Source: Rickettsiales bacterium | Lineage (GTDB): Bacteria > Pseudomonadota > Alphaproteobacteria > Rickettsiales > UBA1997 | Direction: 5' to 3' | NCBI GenBank assembly: GCA_009693885.1 | Contig: SHWK01000030.1 | Span: 1 to 9,731, forward strand | Length of the DNA: 9,731 bases | Part shown: one piece after another, positions 5,995 to 9,731 of the stretch | How positions within the stretch are numbered: position 1 is the first letter of the stretch | Layout of the letters: the number at the start of each line of letters is the position of its first letter | Program-made: the position numbers and the translations under genes | Notes under the pieces: model-generated | The model's input: the letters and a program-made list of their open reading frames with translations, nothing else | Told to the model about the DNA's origin: nothing | The model's database searches: none

Positions 5995-7182
5995 ATGAAT
6001 ATCCACGAATATCAAGCAAAGCAGTTGCTAAAAAAATTCGGCGTTGCTGTGCCAGAGGGTCATCACGCCTTTAGCGTTAAAGAAGCGGTCGATGCGGCGC
6101 AAGAATTGCAAAATAATGACAATAAAATTTTTGTAGTAAAGGCGCAAATCCACGCTGGTGGGCGCGGCAAAGCTGGCGGCGTTAAAGTTGTAAAATCAAT
6201 TGAAGAAGTAAAAGAAAAGGCTTCGCAAATTTTGGGGATGACATTAATCACTCACCAAACTGGCCCTGAAGGCAGGCTAGTCAAGCGTTTATATGTTGAA
6301 GCTGGTTCGAGCATTAAGCATGAATATTATCTTTCTGCAGTAGTTGATCGCAAAAGTAAGGCAATTGTTTTTATGGCTTCAAGTGAAGGCGGCGTTGAGA
6401 TTGAAGAGGTCGCAGCCAAACATCCAGAAAAAATTATCTCAGTAAAAGTTGATATTGCAGCAGGAATCCAACAATTTCATGCGCGCAAACTTGGCTTCGC
6501 TCTAGGTTTAAAGGGTGATGTGCTTAAAAAATTCGTTAAAATAATTTTCTCACTTTACAACGCTTTTGTTGATTGTGATATGTCTCAACTTGAGATCAAC
6601 CCTTTAGTTGAAACGACCGAAGGTGATATTATTGCCCTTGACGCAAAAATAAATTTTGATGATAACGCTCTTTTCCGCCATGAAGCAATCCGCGAGCTGC
6701 GTGATTTGGATGAAGAAGAGCCGCTTGAAAGTCAAGCTTCAAAATTCGATTTAAACTATGTAAAAATGGATGGCAAAATTGGCTGCATGGTCAATGGCGC
6801 AGGGCTTGCAATGGCTACAATGGATATTATTCAGCTTTATGGATCATCGCCAGCAAACTTTTTGGATGTTGGCGGTGGAGCCACGCGTGAGAAGGTCACT
6901 GAGGCTTTCAAAATTATTTTATCTGATCCAAATGTTAAAGGAATTTTGGTTAATATTTTTGGAGGTATCATGCGTTGTGATATTATCGCTAACGGAATCA
7001 TCGAGGCAGCAAAAGAAGTTAATCTATCGATGCCTTTAGTAGTGCGTCTTGAGGGTACCAATGTTGAGCTTGGAAAAGAAATTCTCACAAAATCAGGCAT
7101 TGCAGTTATCGCGGCCAATGATCTTGGTGATGCGGCACAAAAAATCGTTAAAGCGGTGAAAGATGCTGAGGCGATAAGTTAG
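5995..7182 (+). CDS. sucC: Succinyl-CoA synthetase (ADP-forming), beta subunit
   Basis: SucC is the nucleotide-binding beta subunit of succinyl-CoA synthetase, which makes ATP (or GTP) from succinyl-CoA in the TCA cycle. The N-terminus is canonical (MNIHEYQAKQLLKKFGV), which fixes the start. The ATP-grasp region has VVKAQIHAGGRGKAGGVK (47-64), EYYLSAVVDR, the metal-binding segment SQLEINPLVE and ALDAKINFDDNA. The C-terminal CoA-ligase-type domain has GCMVNGAGLAMATMDIIQLY, NFLDVGGGA, KGILVNIFGGIMRCD and VVRLEGTNVELGKEIL. The length is 395 against about 388 in E. coli. sucD follows after 102 bp. The enzyme also governs the succinyl-CoA pool used by DapD. No clear Shine-Dalgarno sequence precedes the start. 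Confidence 0.98.
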   Translation: MNIHEYQAKQLLKKFGVAVPEGHHAFSVKEAVDAAQELQNNDNKIFVVKAQIHAGGRGKAGGVKVVKSIEEVKEKASQILGMTLITHQTGPEGRLVKRLYVEAGSSIKHEYYLSAVVDRKSKAIVFMASSEGGVEIEEVAAKHPEKIISVKVDIAAGIQQFHARKLGFALGLKGDVLKKFVKIIFSLYNAFVDCDMSQLEINPLVETTEGDIIALDAKINFDDNALFRHEAIRELRDLDEEEPLESQASKFDLNYVKMDGKIGCMVNGAGLAMATMDIIQLYGSSPANFLDVGGGATREKVTEAFKIILSDPNVKGILVNIFGGIMRCDIIANGIIEAAKEVNLSMPLVVRLEGTNVELGKEILTKSGIAVIAANDLGDAAQKIVKAVKDAEAIS

Positions 7183-7187
7183 GATTG

Positions 7188-7236
7188 TTTTAGCGGTGGT
7201 TTATATCGCTGAAAAATAGCTTGAGAAACAAAGCTA
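7188..7236 (+). other. Two hairpins in the sucC-sucD spacer
   Basis: The 102-bp spacer holds an 8-bp stem with one G-U pair (7188-7195 with 7207-7214, 11-nt loop) and a 6-bp stem (7217-7222 with 7231-7236, 8-nt loop). An A-rich run leads to sucD. Neither stem is followed by a U-tract, so they look more like mRNA processing or translational elements than terminators. sucC and sucD are usually much closer together. Confidence 0.4.
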
Positions 7237-7284
7237 AATCCTTTAAAAAATATAAGAAATATTTACAATAATTTTTAAGAAAAA

Positions 7285-8169
7285 ATGTCAGTATTAGTTA
7301 ATAAAAATACCAAAGTTATCTGCCAAGGATTTACTGGGTCGCAAGGCACTTTCCATTCAGAGCAAGCAATTGCTTATGGCACAAAAATGGTCGGCGGAGT
7401 CACTCCTGGAAAGGGCGGAACCACGCATCTTGGCTTGCCAGTTTTTGATACAGTTTGTGATGCGCGCAAAGCGACTGATTGTAATGCTTCAGTTATTTAT
7501 GTGCCGCCGCCATTCGCTGCTGATGCGATCCTTGAAGCTATTCACTCAGAAATTGAACTCATCGTTTGCATCACCGAAGGCATTCCTGTTCTTGATATGG
7601 TAAAAGTAAAAAAAGCATTGGCGGGTTCTAAATCACGCTTGATTGGGCCAAACTGTCCCGGAATCATCACTCCTGGTGAATGCAAAATCGGCATCATGCC
7701 TGGGCATATTCACAAAGCTGGTTCTGTTGGAATTGTTTCGCGTTCAGGCACTTTAACCTATGAAGCGGTGCACCAAACAACCAAAGCAGGCCTTGGTCAA
7801 AGCACTTGTATCGGAATTGGCGGCGATCCAGTTAATGGCACAACTTTTATTGATTGTCTCGATCTATTTTTGTCTGATCCACAAACTGAATCAATTATTA
7901 TGATTGGTGAAATTGGCGGTTCCGATGAAGAAGATGCTGCAGAATTTTTAAAAGAAGAAGCTAAAAAAGGTCGTTCCAAACCATGTGTTGGCTTTATTGC
8001 TGGCAAAACTGCTCCTGAAGGTCGTAGAATGGGGCATGCTGGGGCGATTGTTTCTGGTGGAAAAGGCGGTGCGGAGGATAAGATTTCTGCGATGAAAAGT
8101 GCGGGGATTGTTATTTCTGATAGTCCTGCATTGCTTGGAGAAACCATGTTGAAATTGTTGAAAAAATAG
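7285..8169 (+). CDS. sucD: Succinyl-CoA synthetase (ADP-forming), alpha subunit
   Basis: SucD binds CoA and carries the phosphohistidine intermediate of succinyl-CoA synthetase, pairing with SucC. It opens with VNKNTKVICQGFTGSQGTFH, the CoA-binding Rossmann start. It continues with MVGGVTPGKGGTTHLGLPVF, YVPPPFAADAI, CITEGIPVLDM, LIGPNCPGIITPGECKIGIM and GIVSRSGTLTYEA. The active-site loop is GRRMGHAGAIVSGGKG, in which His251 is the phosphorylated residue by homology. The length of 294 is within the usual 289-295 range. The start agrees with the family; the ribosome-binding site is weak (AAGA a few bases upstream). A terminator-like hairpin lies 17 bp after the stop, so sucCD probably ends here and is not joined to sucAB as in many Alphaproteobacteria. 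Confidence 0.98.
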   Translation: MSVLVNKNTKVICQGFTGSQGTFHSEQAIAYGTKMVGGVTPGKGGTTHLGLPVFDTVCDARKATDCNASVIYVPPPFAADAILEAIHSEIELIVCITEGIPVLDMVKVKKALAGSKSRLIGPNCPGIITPGECKIGIMPGHIHKAGSVGIVSRSGTLTYEAVHQTTKAGLGQSTCIGIGGDPVNGTTFIDCLDLFLSDPQTESIIMIGEIGGSDEEDAAEFLKEEAKKGRSKPCVGFIAGKTAPEGRRMGHAGAIVSGGKGGAEDKISAMKSAGIVISDSPALLGETMLKLLKK

Positions 8170-8186
8170 TTGGTGAGGGATATTCT

Positions 8187-8236
8187 ATACTGAATCAACT
8201 TCAAGAAGTCGAATCAGTATATTTTAAATTTTTTTT
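8187..8236 (+). terminator. Probable intrinsic terminator of sucCD
   Basis: A 16-position stem (8187-8202 with 8205-8220) has 14 Watson-Crick pairs and two mismatches around a 2-nt apex, which in practice opens to a larger loop. It is followed by TTTT at 8222-8225 and eight T at 8229-8236. The stem is A/T-rich and the main T-run is offset by about 8 nt, so efficiency is uncertain. Its place 17 bp after the sucD stop fits transcript termination. Confidence 0.6.
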
Positions 8237-8318
8237 CGCCACACTGGTGGCGCCCCACTTGCTGGGATCCCGAATATCGAAACCTGATTGAAAAAGATCG
8301 GTGGTTTGAATCAGGTTT
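8237..8318. other. Structured, relatively GC-rich intergenic segment before recA
   Basis: The 334-bp gap 8170-8503 holds no credible gene. After the terminator it has a tight 6-bp stem with a 4-nt loop (8237-8242 with 8247-8252), an 8-bp palindrome (GGGATCCC, 8264-8271), a short CGA-ATA-TCG dyad (8271-8279), and a perfect 10-bp stem with a 19-nt loop (8280-8289 with 8309-8318). The 8237-8271 stretch is markedly G/C-rich for this genome. It could be a repeat element, a small RNA or a remnant of one. I do not recognise a known family. Confidence 0.45.
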
Positions 8319-8361
8319 GGTATAGAAAAAGAAAGTTTTTTACAAAATTGTTTTTTGTGGA

Positions 8362-8391
8362 TTGATTTAAGCGACTGAGTTTGGGTATAAT
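8362..8391 (+). promoter_or_regulatory. Sigma-70-type promoter for recA
   Basis: TTGATT (8362-8367) and a consensus TATAAT (8386-8391) are 18 bp apart, about 112 bp before the recA ATG, giving a leader of about 105 nt. I see neither an alphaproteobacterial-type LexA box (GTTC-N7-GTTC) nor an E. coli-type one around it. SOS control is therefore not supported by the sequence. Confidence 0.7.
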
Positions 8392-8492
8392 TGCTTAAAT
8401 TTAAATTCTGCTAACAAATAAAGTAGAATTAAAATTGAGAAATTTTCTTGTGATTTTTTAAAAATTACAAATAAACATAAAACACAACCAAA

Positions 8493-8498
8493 AAGGAG
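8493..8498 (+). promoter_or_regulatory. Consensus Shine-Dalgarno of recA
   Basis: AAGGAG sits 5 nt before the ATG at 8504 and fixes that start. It is the only strong Shine-Dalgarno sequence seen among the nine protein genes of the window. Confidence 0.85.
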
Positions 8499-8503
8499 AC
8501 CAC

Positions 8504-9562
8504 ATGACAGACCGCAAAAAAGCCCTCGAAGCAGCATTAGCACAAATCGATAAACAATTTGGCAAAGGATCAGTAATGACCTTGGGCCAAAAAGCTGTAA
8601 TGGATGTTGAAGTTATTTCTACCGGATCACTCGCGCTTGATTCGGCTTTAGGTGTTGGCGGTTATCCGCGCGGCAGAATCGTAGAAATTTACGGACCAGA
8701 ATCATCAGGCAAAACCACTCTAACTTTGCACGCAATCGCTGAAGCTCAAAAAGCTGGCTTGTCTTGCGCCTTTATTGATGCCGAGCACGCTTTCGATCCA
8801 TCTTATGCACGCAATCTTGGCATCAATCTTGATAGCTTGATTATTTCGCAACCAGATAATGGTGAAGCAGCGCTTGAAATCGTTGATACTCTAGTGCGCT
8901 CAGGTGCAATTGATTTAGTGGTGATCGATTCAGTGGCAGCTTTAGTGCCATTAGTTGAGCTTGAAGGTGGCATGGGCGATAACCAAATGGGCCTACAGGC
9001 GCGCTTGATGAGCAAGGCTTTGCGCAAATTAACATCTACTGTTTCTAAGAGCAATTCTACAATTATTTTCATCAACCAAATCCGCATGAAGATCGGCGTG
9101 ATGTTTGGTTCTCCCGAAACAACCTCAGGCGGAAACTCACTTAAATTTTATGCTTCGGTGCGCTTGGATATTCGCCGTGGCTCGCCAATCAAGGATCAAG
9201 AAGAAGTTCTGGGCAATGAAACTCGTGTTAAAGTAGTAAAAAACAAAGTTGCACCACCATTTAAAACAGCTGATTTTGAAATCATCTATGGTGAAGGCAT
9301 TTCGCGTATTGGTGAAGTTATCGAGCTTGCAACAAAATATAATGTTATTGAAAAATCGGGTTCTTGGTATGCTTATAAAGGTGCTAAAATTGGCCAAGGC
9401 AAAGAGAATGTTAAAGCCTATCTAAAAGAAAATCCAAAAGTTGCGGATGAGCTAGAAAATCTGGTTCGTGAAAAATTAGGTATTGCAGGAAATAAAAAAC
9501 CTGCGAAGATAGAGCAAGAAGTTAAAGAAATTGCTAAGAAATCAGCGAAAGTTGCTGGATAG
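8504..9562 (+). CDS. recA: Recombinase RecA
   Basis: RecA is an ATP-dependent DNA strand-exchange protein that forms filaments on single-stranded DNA for recombinational repair. The N-terminal helix (KKALEAALAQIDKQFGKGSV) precedes the ATPase core. The core has Walker A GPESSGKT (64-71), AFIDAEHAFDP (89-99), ISQPDNGEAALE (114-125), Walker B DLVVIDSVAAL (137-147), loop L1 EGGMGDNQMG (154-163), and loop L2 in NQIRMKIGVMFGSPETTSGG (191-210). The C-terminal domain contains the SGSWYAYKGAKIGQGKENVK stretch (285-304). The length of 352 is normal. The last 22 residues are lysine-rich with only a few acids, unlike the acidic regulatory tail of E. coli RecA. It has its own promoter and a strong Shine-Dalgarno sequence, so it is probably monocistronic. 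Confidence 0.98.
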   Translation: MTDRKKALEAALAQIDKQFGKGSVMTLGQKAVMDVEVISTGSLALDSALGVGGYPRGRIVEIYGPESSGKTTLTLHAIAEAQKAGLSCAFIDAEHAFDPSYARNLGINLDSLIISQPDNGEAALEIVDTLVRSGAIDLVVIDSVAALVPLVELEGGMGDNQMGLQARLMSKALRKLTSTVSKSNSTIIFINQIRMKIGVMFGSPETTSGGNSLKFYASVRLDIRRGSPIKDQEEVLGNETRVKVVKNKVAPPFKTADFEIIYGEGISRIGEVIELATKYNVIEKSGSWYAYKGAKIGQGKENVKAYLKENPKVADELENLVREKLGIAGNKKPAKIEQEVKEIAKKSAKVAG

Positions 9563-9577
9563 TTTGCTCATTTTCCC

Positions 9578-9605
9578 ATAGGCAAAGTTCTTTTGCCTAT
9601 ATTTT
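9578..9605 (+). terminator. Hairpin after recA, probable terminator
   Basis: A perfect 9-bp stem (9578-9586 with 9592-9600) with a 5-nt loop starts 15 bp after the recA stop and is followed by ATTTT. The T-tract is short. It may end the recA transcript just before the tRNA gene, although tRNA synthesis could also depend partly on read-through. Confidence 0.6.
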
Positions 9606-9607
9606 AC

Positions 9608-9684
9608 GCACTCGTAGCTCAATTGGATAGAGCACCTGACTACGGATCAGGAGGTTGTAGGTTCAAATCCCGCCGAGTGCGCCA
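9608..9684 (+). tRNA. tRNA-Arg (anticodon ACG)
   Basis: The 77-nt gene folds as a complete cloverleaf with encoded CCA (9682-9684). The acceptor stem 9608-9614 pairs perfectly with 9674-9680, with discriminator G9681. The D stem is 9617-9620 with 9630-9633. The anticodon stem 9635-9639 pairs with 9647-9651 around CTACGGA, giving anticodon ACG at 9642-9644. This is the arginine tRNA whose A34 is normally deaminated to inosine to read CGU, CGC and CGA. The T loop is TTCAAAT (9662-9668). The T stem is weak: 9658-9672 is a T-G wobble and 9659-9671 is an A-C mismatch. The identity is secure. Confidence 0.97.
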
Positions 9685-9731
9685 TACTATTTTTCCACTA
9701 GTTTTATGTCTCCTCTCTTGCTGCATGCCTA

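Noticed and set aside
6837..7118. Minus-strand open frame of 93 codons inside sucC
   Set aside because: It lies wholly within a strongly conserved sucC reading frame, and its translation looks like an antisense shadow with no family features.
7797..8204. Minus-strand open frame of 135 codons opposite sucD
   Set aside because: It mirrors the conserved sucD 3' half and starts inside the terminator hairpin. The proline/serine-rich product is typical of antisense frames.
8300..8503. LexA/SOS operator upstream of recA
   Set aside because: No GTTC-N7-GTTC or CTG-N10-CAG arrangement could be found in the leader or promoter.
9685..9731. A gene start or second tRNA after tRNA-Arg
   Set aside because: Only 47 T-rich bases remain, with no cloverleaf or start-codon context that can be supported.

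Overview
The window looks like a piece of an AT-rich alphaproteobacterial chromosome. Eight of its nine protein genes belong to recognisable families. The best lineage marker is the minus-strand order hemD, a mitofilin/Mic60-like gene, then hemY, an arrangement known from Alphaproteobacteria. The strong A/T bias, lysine-rich proteins and loose intergenic spacing suggest a Rickettsiales/Holosporales-type or other host-associated lineage. That placement is inference. A pyrimidine-synthesis gene (pyrD) argues against Rickettsia itself.

Positions 1-5903 are all on the minus strand. Read in the direction of transcription they are: hemD (uroporphyrinogen-III synthase), a 209-bp palindromic element, a Mic60-like membrane protein, the HemY-like TPR protein, dapD (lysine/diaminopimelate pathway), an unrecognised five-helix membrane protein, and pyrD (class 2 dihydroorotate dehydrogenase). 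The membrane-protein stop and the pyrD start overlap as ATGA. A short divergent intergenic region (5904-5994) separates hemD from the plus-strand part: sucC and sucD (succinyl-CoA synthetase, TCA cycle), a structured 334-bp gap, recA with the best promoter and Shine-Dalgarno sequence in the window, and tRNA-Arg(ACG).

The genes are housekeeping genes. They cover tetrapyrrole synthesis and envelope/membrane organisation (hemD, mic60, hemY), peptidoglycan/lysine precursor (dapD), UMP synthesis (pyrD), central carbon metabolism (sucCD) and recombination (recA). I see no CRISPR array, transposase, toxin-antitoxin pair, phage gene or defence cassette, and no convincing undescribed multi-gene system.

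The most unusual object is the palindrome at 5058-5266. Its outer arms are 64 bp and perfectly complementary. One arm contains the last 11 codons of hemD, so an inverted copy of the hemD 3' end sits just upstream of mic60. Other points worth a look are an in-frame insertion of about 30 residues in PyrD, a run of hairpins between sucD and recA, a long structured spacer inside sucCD, and a mismatched T-stem in the tRNA.
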